A DNA stretch of 64,000 bases from an uncultured Alphaproteobacteria bacterium (GCA_913051655.1 CAJXHI010000002.1:1-64000); one strand, 5' to 3'. Positions 10,067-19,514 are shown, counted from the first letter of the stretch. The notes: generated by a model not told the origin, from the sequence alone. Numbers and translations are program-made.

Positions 10067-10421
10067 GTAGATGTCCTAAACGGATTACGGCAAACACATG
10101 AATTTTACGTTGACCGACGTATTTTTTTAGTCGCAAGCGAGCACCTTACCAAAAGGTAGGATTTAGTTAGTTTCGCAGACGATCAAGTCTAACACTTATG
10201 AACAATCGCACACTGTGCCAAGGCGTGGCTCTGAGGTTATCGTCGCTTTCGGCAAATCATCTCAAGACCTTTTTGTGAAATTAAAGCCCATTTACATGCC
10301 ATTGGATTGCGGCTGTTATTCTGAAGTTGGTCCCAGAATGCTTATTAGATAGTTCAGTGCAATTCTGTTGAATGAATTGGCTTATAAATGTTTTAACGGC
10401 AAATATTTGTTTGATCTTCCT
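10067..10421. other. Intergenic region upstream of miaB
   Basis: About 350 bases without a supportable gene, RNA or terminator. It should contain the miaB promoter (minus strand), but I see no clear -35/-10 pair. A 64-codon minus-strand reading at 10281-10475 has no family resemblance or ribosome binding site and is not called. Confidence 0.4.
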
Positions 10422-11178
10422 ATGGAAAAGCACTTGGTCATGCAAACACTGTCCTTTCACACCGAAGAGCGGCAAGACCCGATGTTGAATTATTTTGTCG
10501 ATCTATATGCCGAGGACTTTGAACGGTTTCCAAATACCGTCTCTTGAGGCGAGGCGCATTTCGATCGTGCTCGATATTACGCTTTTGCGCGCCTCGACCC
10601 ACACACGAACAGAAATAAAGACCGCCAACTAAACATCTTTGGCTAGTTAAGATGGTAGTTTGAAGAATATAAACCTTACGATTGGAGAAGAATTTACTGT
10701 ATGCCTATTTCCAAAGCTGAACCGGAAAATGTCAATGAGGAGAGCTTCGCTTTCAGCAAAGAAGAATACAACGCCTATTCCTGTCCGTGGCATGATAACC
10801 TGACTGCTGCAATCGTGTCTTTTTGAACAGCAAAAGCTCTTACGCGCACCTCAGAATCAAATACAGCAGCGAGAAGTTTCATTTTTATAACTCATTCCTT
10901 TTGAGTGGACCCCAAAAAAGCTTTAAGGCCTAAGACTAAAGGAAAATTGTCAATGGTTTATTGACGCAAGTGCAGATGGTTCGCGCTTTACATTCCGAAG
11001 GCTTGACACATTCAACACGAAAGGTTTTGCAGAGCCTAAGATGCCAATTAGTGATATTGCATTTTCCAAGCGATGGGAAAGCTTTTACGTTTTTGTCCTA
11101 GACGCCTGCAAAAATTACTTGCGGAGAAGGCGTTGCGTTTTCATAAATCACAGAATTCAAATCAATTGGCGGGATTAG
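10422..11178 (+). pseudogene. Unidentified decayed coding region(s)
   Basis: Three plus-strand pieces look protein-coding but broken. At 10422-10646, 75 codons read in one frame with an internal TGA (10545-10547); after it comes AHFDRARYYAFARLDPHTNR, which is strongly protein-like. At 10701-10826, a 41-codon reading has GGAGAAG upstream of ATG and could be a small gene or a further piece. At 10927-11178, 83 codons are open without a usable start and include SRFTFRRLDTFNTKGFAEPK and SKRWESFYVFVLDACKNYL, ending 4 bases before the enoyl-CoA hydratase. They may derive from one or two lost genes. I could not identify the family; a translated search would. Confidence 0.4.
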
Positions 11179-11182
11179 AGAG

Positions 11183-11977
11183 ATGGATTTTTCGCACAAG
11201 ACACTTCTTACAGAGCGTCACGGTGATCATGTTTTAATTGTGGAGCTCAATCGTCCTCGGATGGCAAATGCATTTAACACACAAATGGCGCACGAATTGA
11301 TTGACCTTTTCGAAGCACTCTCACTTGATGACTTTGACATACGCTCAATCGTCCTGACAGGTAGCGGCACAAAGGCCTTTTGCGCTGGCGGCGACCTCAA
11401 AGAACGAAACGGAATGACCGATGCTGCATGGAAGGCGCAACATTTGGTCTATGAACGAATGGTGCGCGCAGTGATTGGATGCCCGATCCCAATCATCGGG
11501 GCGATAAACGGCGCCGCCTTCGGCGGAGGATGCGAATTGGTCGCCGCAGTTGATTTCACATTTGCATCAGAAACGGCCAAGTTTGCCCAAACCGAAGTGA
11601 CCCTAGGCATTATACCCGGCGCAGGGGGCACCCAAACCTTAGCCCGCGCTGTCGGGGAGCGCCGTGCCAAGGAATTGATCCTGACAGGGCGCGTTTTTAG
11701 CGCACAAGAAGCCTTTAACTGGGGTCTTGTAAATGAAATTTGCGCTCCAGAAATGCTCATGACACGGGCACTTGAGACCGCTGAACGGATTGGCGCCAAT
11801 GCGCCGATCGCCGTGCGTCAAGCAAAGCAAGCCATTCATAAGGGATTGCAGATGAGCTTGATGGACGGACTAGCCTTTGAAATAGAGGCCTATAACCGCA
11901 CAGTGCCAACAAACGACCGCAAAGAAGGTGTAGCCGCCTTTAACCAAAAGCGGCCACCTAATTTCAAAGGCAAATAG
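11183..11977 (+). CDS. Enoyl-CoA hydratase/isomerase family protein
   Basis: 264 residues, a complete crotonase-fold protein that hydrates or isomerises a CoA thioester in fatty-acid or amino-acid breakdown. The two oxyanion-hole regions are present (AFCAGGDLKERN and GAAFGGGCELVAAVD). The two positions that hold the catalytic glutamates in true hydratases lie around FAQTEVTLGIIPGAGGTQ, where E is retained before VTLG and the second position is G. The substrate cannot be read from sequence. AGAGAG lies directly before the ATG. It stands alone, with decayed sequence on both sides. Confidence 0.9.
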   Translation: MDFSHKTLLTERHGDHVLIVELNRPRMANAFNTQMAHELIDLFEALSLDDFDIRSIVLTGSGTKAFCAGGDLKERNGMTDAAWKAQHLVYERMVRAVIGCPIPIIGAINGAAFGGGCELVAAVDFTFASETAKFAQTEVTLGIIPGAGGTQTLARAVGERRAKELILTGRVFSAQEAFNWGLVNEICAPEMLMTRALETAERIGANAPIAVRQAKQAIHKGLQMSLMDGLAFEIEAYNRTVPTNDRKEGVAAFNQKRPPNFKGK

Positions 11978-11985
11978 CCTTTGAA
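11963..11985 (+). repeat. Perfect 9-bp hairpin across the enoyl-CoA hydratase stop
   Basis: TTCAAAGGC (11963-11971) pairs perfectly with GCCTTTGAA (11977-11985) around a 5-base loop, so the TAG stop (11975-11977) sits in the loop and stem start. No T-run follows, so it is not a classical terminator. It may stabilise the mRNA 3' end or help transcription stop. Confidence 0.5.
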
Positions 11986-12099
11986 GCCTGTTTCATGCAA
12001 ACCACTCAAGACGCTTTGGCAAGATTGTGAAACACGCAATGCAACACGCGACCGTTTTCGCTATATTTATCTCAATCTCCGCAGGGATCCGCATTATTT

Positions 12100-12538
12100 G
12101 GCGATCCCGATTACGCTGCCGTCAGCCATTGTGATGTGACACGGAATGGTTTGCAAAGGATGAATGGATTGATTTTTTGTGCGCCCCACCAAGGACCACA
12201 ACCTCGTCCCGCATATCAGCAAGATCTGCAACATTCGGAATTCCCATAAAATCCTGCATCAACACGCGCACTGGGCGATACATGATTCCAAGGGAATTTT
12301 TTCCACTGAACTCTGCGCATTATCTAAAGGCTTTGATATCATGAACTCTGACCGTTTTCCCATCGTTAAAGAGTAGCATATGTTCCAAAACCACTTTAAA
12401 CGCAGCTTGGAGTCTTTGAAAAATAGCCTAAACTTGCATTTTTTGCTGCGGGTATCGAAAAACAGGCAAATTTTTCAACATCGATAGAAATAGTTTTCCG
12501 TATCTTTGCCATATCCTGTGAGGTGGTAATTGGCATTT
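12100..12538 (-). pseudogene. acnA: Aconitase A N-terminal remnant
   Basis: Read on the minus strand from ATG at 12538, the translation begins MPITTSQDMAKIRKTISID and continues with CFSIPAAKNASLGYFSK, the usual AcnA N-terminus. After a frameshift it reads LQAAFKVVLEHMLLFNDG and VRVHDIKAFR before a stop, then YRPVRVLMQDFMGIPNVADL and MRDEVVVLGGA, then traces of the KINPL...DHSV region. These blocks follow aconitase order and spacing over roughly the first 150-170 residues. The rest of the gene (over 700 codons) is missing. Several frameshifts and stops make it nonfunctional. The remnant may extend to about 12030. Confidence 0.85.
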
Positions 12539-12768
12539 TTGGCTTCATGGCTATGGTCAGGCTGAAGATTGCGCTGTATGCGAGCTAAGTAGGTGTAGGC
12601 ATCAAGAGGTGAAAAGACTTTGTGTAAGCAAATCTATACTGATTTTGCACTTTTTTGTAACTTTACGCCCTGAAAATTTTACCGACTGATGAAGAACACC
12701 TTAAGCAGAGTATTTTCCAAACTCAGGTTTTGTACAAATACATCAGACAAAAGTTCTCGGCTGTGTTT

Positions 12769-13400
12769 TGGCCTATATTAAGTTTTTAAGCTGCGCGTTT
12801 GCAAAGGCCAAATCTATAGTCTTTGCGGAATTGTTCACGTCTTATGGGTGGTTTCATGCTCACCTGCGGATGAGTTGCTGAAATACCTAGCAAAAAAGCC
12901 TCATGTTGTAGCGCTCGCATATCACGTCGACTGTTAGGATTATATTAGATAGAAGGATACGTTTTCCATATCTACCGCTACAAAACGTCAAAAAAAGTAT
13001 GCGAAACATTTAGGACGGAAGCATATTTATACCCCTGAGATTATTATTAATGGACGGTATGACGTTATCGGATCACGACTTATGGGAATTACCGATATTA
13101 TCAGCGAAGAAACTATTTGGTAGCATAATCTTTTCATAAAAAAATGGATATGACAAAACAAACGCACTAGAGATATCGACAGCGCGAAACAATATAGTCA
13201 TCACACAAAGCGATGTACTGGCGATGGGTTTTCGTACAAAGTGGAAGGCCAGAACAGGCAATGTCGAAAATAAAGTAAAAAAGTTCCGCCACACCAATAT
13301 TGTCACCTCAGTCGTTAAAATTGGCACTTGGAAAACGACTTATTACTTATCACGTTCAGAGCGGTTTGTTATCATTTTCGAGAAAGAAAAGAGAGCAAGA
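12769..13400 (+). pseudogene. DUF1223 secreted-protein pseudogene
   Basis: The plus strand translates in pieces to a DUF1223 protein. The series is AKSIVFAELFTSYGW (family VVELFTSQGC), then after a shift SPADELLKYLAKKPHVVALA and YHVDC followed by two TAG codons where relatives have Trp, then KDTF, YAKHLGRKHIYTPEIIINGR and YDVIGSR. Near 13290 NIVTSVVKIGTW marks the C-terminal strand region. Blocks run in the right order over about 630 bases, so this is a nearly full-length gene killed by substitutions and small indels. It lies divergent from the aconitase remnant. Confidence 0.85.
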
Positions 13401-13401
13401 T

Positions 13402-14307
13402 TTACGGTTCACCACTGCTCCAGTGACGTTCAGGTTTCCAGCGACGATGTATCCAAAACCACTGCTCCGGATTATCATTTACCATCTCTTCTAGCTGTTT
13501 GGTCATCTCCATAGTCATCTCTAACGCAGTGCTGTGAGCGATCGGAGCATTTAAAATGATTTCAAACAGCCGGCTGTCCTCACATCTTAGACCAAACATA
13601 GGGATCAAAACGGCACCAGTTTTAAGCGCTATTTCTGCTGCTGAGGTAGCGGTTGGTGCAGGCTTTCCAAGGAAGGGTATGTGGGCACCTCTGGAAGCAT
13701 AAATATCAAACAGTAAAACGCCCATGCCGCCAGTTTTTAAATGACGCAGAAAACCCATTGTACCACGTCGCCCCTGTTCGAAAACTGGCCCGGACAAACG
13801 GTGCATATTTTGAGCATAGTGGTCATTGAAATAAGGATTTGACATGGGACGATAAAGCCCCCCAATCTGATAGCCTTTTGCAACGAGTGCGGCGCGAGGC
13901 GCTTCAAAGTTACCAAAATGTCCTGTAACAAAAAGCACCGGCTGACCAGAAGCTTGCGCTATTTCCAATGCTGTCAACCCCTCCCCTGTAATATCACAGT
14001 TTTTCAGTTTTTGTTTAAGTGTGAGAATATCGTAATTCTCGATAAATGTTCGCCCAGCATTTACAGCGACAGCATTTGCGATACGTGTTTTTTCTGCAAT
14101 ATTCATTTCCGGATAAATATAAGTCAAATTGTCAATCGCGCGTTTTTTGTACCCGACTGAAGGAGCAACGATTGACTTTAAAATCTGCCCCATGAGTTTC
14201 CCACGCAAAGAAAATGGAACTACGCGACAAGCACCGATCAGCCCCCTTATGATGGCGTCACCCAAGTATTGTGGCAGTGTTCCCTTTTCAGCTTTGGCCA
14301 GTGGCAT
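13402..14307 (-). CDS. Lysophospholipid/lipid A-type acyltransferase (LpxL/HtrB family)
   Basis: 301 residues. The family transfers an acyl chain from acyl-ACP onto lipid A precursors (or, in some Roseobacters, onto aminolipids) at the inner membrane. The HX4(D/E) catalytic motif is seen as GHFGNFEAPRAA (about residue 129), and a second block typical of the family is FEQGRRGTMGFLRHLKTGG. The N-terminus has a hydrophobic stretch (about 15-35) fitting membrane attachment. Length is normal. It is isolated between pseudogenes, with its C-terminus abutting the DUF1223 remnant on the other strand. Acyl donor and acceptor are unknown. Confidence 0.88.
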   Translation of the reverse strand: MPLAKAEKGTLPQYLGDAIIRGLIGACRVVPFSLRGKLMGQILKSIVAPSVGYKKRAIDNLTYIYPEMNIAEKTRIANAVAVNAGRTFIENYDILTLKQKLKNCDITGEGLTALEIAQASGQPVLFVTGHFGNFEAPRAALVAKGYQIGGLYRPMSNPYFNDHYAQNMHRLSGPVFEQGRRGTMGFLRHLKTGGMGVLLFDIYASRGAHIPFLGKPAPTATSAAEIALKTGAVLIPMFGLRCEDSRLFEIILNAPIAHSTALEMTMEMTKQLEEMVNDNPEQWFWIHRRWKPERHWSSGEP

Positions 14308-14362
14308 AGGTCAGCATGCTTTGCATTTTTTTAACGGTTTAAGTTCTTTAGCGTCATTACGT

Positions 14363-15090
14363 CTAGAAAGACAAGAATAAGGAACTGTATATGGACGGAT
14401 CCCTAGCTAACTCCAGGCTATATTTTGCAGATTGTTCACCATAAATGCGTAAACACATTTCGGATGCAAGCTCAGGCCGCGTCTTCTCTGATAAATTCTT
14501 AACACTATCCTTCATGCCATCCATAAAAACAGTAATCACCTGTTTAATAGCCGTCTGGCCGTCTTTTTGTTTGATATAAACAAGCTCTGCCATTTCTTAT
14601 GTAAGTAAGTCAACTATTCTGGCAAACATATTTTCAGCTGCGAAAGCGACTGCTTCCTCAAATCCTAGCGTCTTTACGCAGACTAGCGATACAAGGGGAT
14701 CTTTCTGGCTAATCGGCCTAAGCGCCTTTGTCAAATCTCTTGGATCAATGCGTTTTGGCCATTCATCAATTTGGGCAAGAGTGCTTTGGGCAACACGATC
14801 CAAAGCATCAAGCATCACTCTCGCGGTCACTGAAATGGCGTGGCGGATACGGCGTATATTTGCTCCACTTAGGATACCAAGAATGTCTCCGGCCTTTGCC
14901 AAGGAAAGTTTTGACAGAAGAAGCACCACCACTTGGACCCCTTCATTCCAAACAATAGGTGCCGGTAATAGAATCGGAGCTCAAATCAGACCTCCACTGA
15001 AGATCAAGCTAAAAGCCACCAGATCATTCTCTGCGTTTCTCAGCATTTGATAATCCACCAAACGTAAATAGCCAATAAGTTTCGTCAACT
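14363..15090 (-). pseudogene. Rhodobacteraceae FliG-like protein, pseudogene
   Basis: Minus-strand translation matches, from memory, the Roseobacter protein annotated as flagellar motor switch FliG. An N-terminal piece reads GYLRLVDYQMLRNAEND and FSLIFSGGLI before a stop. The core is VVVLLLSKLSLAKAGDILG, NIRRIRHAISVTARVMLDAL and AQIDEWPKR, after which about 40-50 residues of the relative are missing. It then resumes at DPRDLTKALRPISQKDPL and FAAENMFARIVDLLT, hits an in-frame TAA, and continues in the same frame as EMAELVYIKQKDGQTAIKQV. The internal deletion plus in-frame stops mark a dead gene. Two intact-looking ORFs (14597-14932 and 14363-14593) are its fragments. Confidence 0.75.
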
Positions 15091-15376
15091 ACGATTGTAA
15101 GTCTGAAGAGAAACGCGAAAACCACATATTAATTGCATGAATCCGCAACCCAACCACTATCGCGGCCTTTTAGCCCTGCGAAAACTCTGAATTTTAGAGG
15201 TATATGACAGGAACCGCCACAGATGACGGCACAAGATTTTTCTAAAGTAAAAGAAAAGAGCCCCACAACTGGCAAATTAGCTTAATTTCCATGCTCTGGT
15301 TTCTTTAAAGTCTGTAAGGTTGCAAAGATAACATTAAACTCTGAAAAGCATTTAGCTCCTGCTAATCAGTCAGATT
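15091..15376. other. Intergenic, nothing called
   Basis: About 290 bases downstream of purB. I see no gene, hairpin with T-run or repeat that I can support. Confidence 0.4.
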
Positions 15377-16684
15377 TCAGCTGTTTTTAAAGACACGAGA
15401 AAAAATTTTATCCACATGTTTGGTATGATATTTATTGTCAAAATTCTCAAGAATTTCCACGACACTTAGAGCAGCAGTCACTTCTGCATCTGCTAAAAGT
15501 TCAGTTTGAAAATCTTTATCTTCTTCCCAAACCTTCATCGCATTCCGCTGTACCAAACGATAGGCGTCTTCACGACTGACCCCAGCCTGGGTCAATGCCA
15601 GCAGCACCCGTTGGCTCATCACCAAACCGCGAAATTTATTCATATTCTTGAGCATATTTTCTGGATAAATCACGACTTTATCAATAACTTGTGTCAGTCT
15701 ATCCAAAGCAAAATCAAGCGTCACAGTGGCATCTGGTCCGATATTGCGTTCCACAGAACTATGCGAAATATCACGCTCATGCCAAAGAGTTACGTTCTCC
15801 AAAGCTGGCACCACAGCTGCACGTACAAGGCGGGCAAGGCCGGTCAGGTTTTCTGTCAAAATAGGGTTTCTTTTATGTGGCATGGCAGAACTTCCCTTTT
15901 GTCCTTTTGCGAAAAACTCCTCTGCCTCATGGACCTCTGTCCGCTGCATGTGCCGAATTTCTGTAGCTATGTTTTCAATGCTGCTGGCAACCACTCCCAT
16001 GGCCGCAAAGAAGGCGGCATGGCGATCACGTGGAATCACCTGCGTGCTGATGGTTTCAGCCACAAGGCCTAGCTTTTCACAGACATGTAATTCCACTTGC
16101 GGATCAATATTGGCAAATGTCCCAACAGCACCAGAGATGGCACCAGTAGCAATTTCAGCACGCGCGGTCATTATGCGTGTCCTGTTTCTATCCATTTCAG
16201 CGTAAAACCGTGCAAATGTTAGCCCCATAGTGGTGGGTTCTGCATGAATACCGTGACTGCGTCCGATGCGCAGAGTATTTTTGTGCTCATGTGCACGACG
16301 TTTTAAAACCTCTAAAAGTGCGTCGAGATCTGCAATCAAGATATCCGCAGCGCGCATCAATTGCACATTAAAGCACGTATCAAGTACATCCGAACTGGTC
16401 ATCCCCTGATGAACGAAACGTGCTTCTTCTGATCCTACAATTTCTGCCAGATGGGTAAGAAAGGCGATGACATCGTGTTTCGTAACGGCTTCAATTTCAT
16501 CGATCCGAGCAACATCAAATTCTACGTCTTTGGCTTTCCAAAGGGCCTGCGCGTTCTGTTTCGGAATAACTCCAATGTCAGCCATTGCGTCACAGGCATG
16601 GGCCTCTATTTCGAACCAGATCTGGAATTTGGTTTCAGGCGACCAGATTTTTACCATTTCAGGACGGGAATAGCGCGGAACCAT
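15377..16684 (-). CDS. purB: Adenylosuccinate lyase
   Basis: PurB acts twice in purine synthesis, splitting fumarate from SAICAR and from adenylosuccinate. With the ATG at 16684 the protein has 435 residues, starts MVPRYSRPEMVKIWSPETKF as in relatives and has the family's length; a longer reading adds 29 unlikely residues. The fumarase/aspartase-superfamily signature is GQKGSSAMPHKRNPI (catalytic Ser loop), and the His region is SHGIHAEPTTMG. AAAGG lies about 10 bases upstream of the start. It is transcribed alone between decayed sequence. Confidence 0.96.
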   Translation of the reverse strand: MVPRYSRPEMVKIWSPETKFQIWFEIEAHACDAMADIGVIPKQNAQALWKAKDVEFDVARIDEIEAVTKHDVIAFLTHLAEIVGSEEARFVHQGMTSSDVLDTCFNVQLMRAADILIADLDALLEVLKRRAHEHKNTLRIGRSHGIHAEPTTMGLTFARFYAEMDRNRTRIMTARAEIATGAISGAVGTFANIDPQVELHVCEKLGLVAETISTQVIPRDRHAAFFAAMGVVASSIENIATEIRHMQRTEVHEAEEFFAKGQKGSSAMPHKRNPILTENLTGLARLVRAAVVPALENVTLWHERDISHSSVERNIGPDATVTLDFALDRLTQVIDKVVIYPENMLKNMNKFRGLVMSQRVLLALTQAGVSREDAYRLVQRNAMKVWEEDKDFQTELLADAEVTAALSVVEILENFDNKYHTKHVDKIFSRVFKNS

Positions 16685-17181
16685 TGGAAAATGCCTTTTC
16701 GGGATATTTAAACCGCACTCCTTATAGGCATAGCCAAGATCAGGCACAACCAAAAGCCAAAGACTTTTCATCTATCCGCCAATCTGGGATCGTGCCATGC
16801 AATCAAAATGGAAATAGGGTTTGAAATTCCACAGTACATCAATGCTATTGATGCTTTGAAAAGGGTAGCTGTAGAACCCTTGTTGCCGTTGATAAAAGTG
16901 CGCTTAACGAAGAGGGGCTAGCGTAAATCAAAATGCGGGTCTACAGGCTGTGTCGTAATTGGAGCACCAGATTTTTGTTATAGGTTTGACTTTCGAAACA
17001 ATGGCACAATTAGACACAGCGAGATATCTACAATAATTTTTCAATATTTATACTTTGATGGATTAATTCCAAAGTGGAACGTCAAATACGCCCATTTGAC
17101 ACATCAGAGGCCTAGGACAAAATTTAAGCGGACTTGACCAAACCGTCTAATTAAGAAGCATAAGTCTTGAGTTGTAGGACT
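16685..17181. other. Intergenic region between dddP and purB
   Basis: About 500 bases between two minus-strand genes. It should hold the purB promoter and the end of the dddP transcript. A 36-codon plus-strand reading near 16809-16922 (including YINAIDALKRVAVEPLLPLI) looks protein-like but is unassigned and may be a remnant. No terminator was recognised. Confidence 0.4.
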
Positions 17182-18525
17182 TTACATCCCTCTCAACAAA
17201 CGGTTGTCAAAGGGATATTTGGAGAGGTTTTCATAGCCTGTTTCCGTCACCAAGACCTGATCTTCCAATTTTATAGAAAAATCACCGCCCTCGGGGCTTA
17301 CCAACGCTTCAACGCAAAGCACCATGCCAGCCTCAATTTCGTAATCGAATGCGCCCTCAACAAGCTGATCAGGGTAGGCGATAAGTGGCCACTCATCACA
17401 CAGCCCAACGCCGTGCATCAAACAACCATATTTTCCCTTTTTATATCGGTCATCCAACTGATGTGCTTTCAGAGAAAGATCACGCATCCGCACACCAGGT
17501 TTCAGCATCGTCATATTTTCCATAATATGCTGATGGGCGTGCTGCATTGCTGAAACCATATCAGCGCGCGGCGCTTTATCCCCAATCCACCATGTCCGAC
17601 TGATATCTACGCAAATGCCATAGGAGCCGACCAGATCTGTGTCAAAAGCCACAATTTCGTTATTCTGAACGAGGCGCGGACCGCATTCCTGAAACCATGG
17701 GTTGGTGCGTGGTCCTGAGGTCAGAAGGCGGGTTTCGATCCACTCTCCGCCTCTGCGAATGTTTTCAGCATGTAAAACCGCCCAAATATCGTTTTCGCTC
17801 ATATCCCCGCTGGGCACCCCTTCCCGAGCGGCCTTTTCCATTTCTGCCACAGCAACTTCGCATGCATAAGAGGCGCAGCGCATTGCTAAAATTTCGTCTG
17901 ATCCTTTGATTGAACGGGATTTTTCAGTGACTTCCTCGCCGTCCTTGACATCAAATGCCTGTGCCTCCAAAGCCCGCAAACCGTGAAGCATTATCTTATC
18001 CACTGCAAGTCGTTTGTTATTCTCGCCATGCTCCTCGATAAGAATGCGCACTTCGTTGGAAAACAAATCCGCCGCCAAATCAATTCTATCGCCCCGATCA
18101 AAATAAAAGAAATCAGCACCAGAGCGTTGTTCACGCACCAGCGGATTAAATTTGGATAAAAAGGGCGAATTTTTGTAATCCCAGATCACCATATAGCCAT
18201 CTGCACATAAAAGAACCGCGCGAAAAGGGTTATGTGTATTCCAAAGCTGCATATTGGTGCTGTCAGTCGCATAGCGGATGTTAAGTGGATCAAACATCAA
18301 CAACCCGCCATAGCCCCGATCCACAATATGCTGTGTCAGGCGTTCCCAACGAAACCGGCGCATTTTCTGTAAATCAGGAAGCTGAAACCCGGCGACCTCC
18401 CATTCTTTAAAAGCCAATTGTGTGGGACCAATTTCGATACGGTTTTTATTATTTGGGGTATTGTCATCCAAAACATCCCCCTTAGTAAAATCAATTTTGC
18501 GTGTTTCGCTGTAGTGCAGGACCAT
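17182..18525 (-). CDS. dddP: DMSP lyase DddP
   Basis: 447 residues. DddP cleaves dimethylsulfoniopropionate to acrylate and dimethyl sulfide; it is an M24B-fold metalloenzyme recruited to a non-peptidase reaction. The N-terminus HYSETRKID and the segment DPLNIRYATDSTNMQLWNTH match Roseobacter DddP closely. Counting from the first Met, all six metal ligands fall where described for Roseobacter DddP: D295 and D297 (AFDTD), D307 (CVDISR), H371 (LMHGVG), E406 (CVEAL) and E421 (KLEDQ). The catalytic D377 (CDEWP) is also present. The gene is divergent from the DUF3445 gene. This is strong evidence for a marine, DMSP-using lifestyle. Confidence 0.96.
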   Translation of the reverse strand: MVLHYSETRKIDFTKGDVLDDNTPNNKNRIEIGPTQLAFKEWEVAGFQLPDLQKMRRFRWERLTQHIVDRGYGGLLMFDPLNIRYATDSTNMQLWNTHNPFRAVLLCADGYMVIWDYKNSPFLSKFNPLVREQRSGADFFYFDRGDRIDLAADLFSNEVRILIEEHGENNKRLAVDKIMLHGLRALEAQAFDVKDGEEVTEKSRSIKGSDEILAMRCASYACEVAVAEMEKAAREGVPSGDMSENDIWAVLHAENIRRGGEWIETRLLTSGPRTNPWFQECGPRLVQNNEIVAFDTDLVGSYGICVDISRTWWIGDKAPRADMVSAMQHAHQHIMENMTMLKPGVRMRDLSLKAHQLDDRYKKGKYGCLMHGVGLCDEWPLIAYPDQLVEGAFDYEIEAGMVLCVEALVSPEGGDFSIKLEDQVLVTETGYENLSKYPFDNRLLRGM

Positions 18526-18629
18526 GGCTTACCCCTTACTTTTTATTCAATGTTGCGCGCTTGTTTTTAACAATACCGTCTGTTTCCGACTTGATCTTTA
18601 GTTATTTTCGGCAAAAACTCGGTAGTATC

Positions 18630-19388
18630 ATGACAATTTTTCAGAAAAAAATTCCCTATGACCTCTCAAAAAAGCGGCCATTGCCTGCAATTGCACCACT
18701 TGAACCAGCACAATGGCTAATCGTGGATGACGCCTATCGTGCGCAGATGGCAGAACGCGAACGCCTGCTAAATGGCAAGCGCAAGGCCGTAATCGCATTG
18801 GATCAGACGGCACTGGATGCGGCAAAGGAGCTCTTGAACGAAGTTGTTCTGTTTTTGAAAAAATCGCCCGATTTTACCAAAAACGAGGATACATTCACCT
18901 GTCCTGATGGGCGCACTGTTTTCATTGATAGAAACGACCCTCTGGTAACGCTTGGGCGTCTTGTCCAAAACGACTTCTGCATCCTTCAAAAAAAACATGA
19001 GGAACATGTGTTGACCGGAGCAGTGCTTTGCTTTCCAGCTAGTTGGTCATTAGCTCAAAAATTTATGCGTCCCCTGACCGTGATACATGATCCGGTGGCT
19101 CCATATGACGCAGATATAGCGAAAAGGGTTCAACGGCTTTTTGACGGGATAAAAGTTGACCGCCCGCTTTGGCGTTTTAATGCGCTTTATTATACAACCC
19201 CTGAATTGTTTCAGCCAAGACGTGAAAACAACCGTCGTGTCATCCCCGAGAAAGACCAAGCGCGCTATTTTCGAAGTGAACGACAAACGCTCATCCGGCT
19301 ACCGCAAACAGGCGCAGTTGTGTTTGGCATTCATACCTTTGTATTAGATGCAGATACTTCTAAAAATATCATTATCCAAATGACTTAA
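18630..19388 (+). CDS. DUF3445 protein (heme-dependent oxidative N-demethylase-like)
   Basis: 252 residues from ATG at 18630 (MTIFQKKIPYDLSKKRP); an upstream in-frame start would overlap dddP and is unlikely. DUF3445 is the domain of the heme-containing alpha subunit of dimethylamine monooxygenase and related N-demethylases. Typical features are the C-terminal SERQTLIRLPQTGAVVFGIH and LCFPASWSLAQKFMRPL segments. It appears single, without ferredoxin-reductase subunits nearby, so the substrate is unknown. A dddP neighbour hints at methylated-osmolyte use, but this is inference from position only. Confidence 0.82.
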   Translation: MTIFQKKIPYDLSKKRPLPAIAPLEPAQWLIVDDAYRAQMAERERLLNGKRKAVIALDQTALDAAKELLNEVVLFLKKSPDFTKNEDTFTCPDGRTVFIDRNDPLVTLGRLVQNDFCILQKKHEEHVLTGAVLCFPASWSLAQKFMRPLTVIHDPVAPYDADIAKRVQRLFDGIKVDRPLWRFNALYYTTPELFQPRRENNRRVIPEKDQARYFRSERQTLIRLPQTGAVVFGIHTFVLDADTSKNIIIQMT

Positions 19389-19514
19389 TAGCCGGTATCA
19401 AAGTCAATCTATCATCGTGAAGCATGTTTGATCATCTTCGTAAAATATATGCAAAGTAATACGATCCAGTAACTGTGATCTAAATGCAAACAATCTTACC
19501 ACTTATCCAAGGTC

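Noticed and set aside
13073-13327. 84-codon hydrophobic minus-strand reading
   Set aside because: It lies opposite the DUF1223 pseudogene C-terminus, whose plus-strand frame carries recognisable family text, and it begins with a GTG without a ribosome binding site.
15506-16205. Overlapping plus-strand readings opposite purB
   Set aside because: purB on the other strand is intact and well conserved. These frames have no ribosome binding site or family.
16685-16771. 29-residue N-terminal extension of PurB
   Set aside because: The ATG at 16684 gives the family's length and N-terminus.
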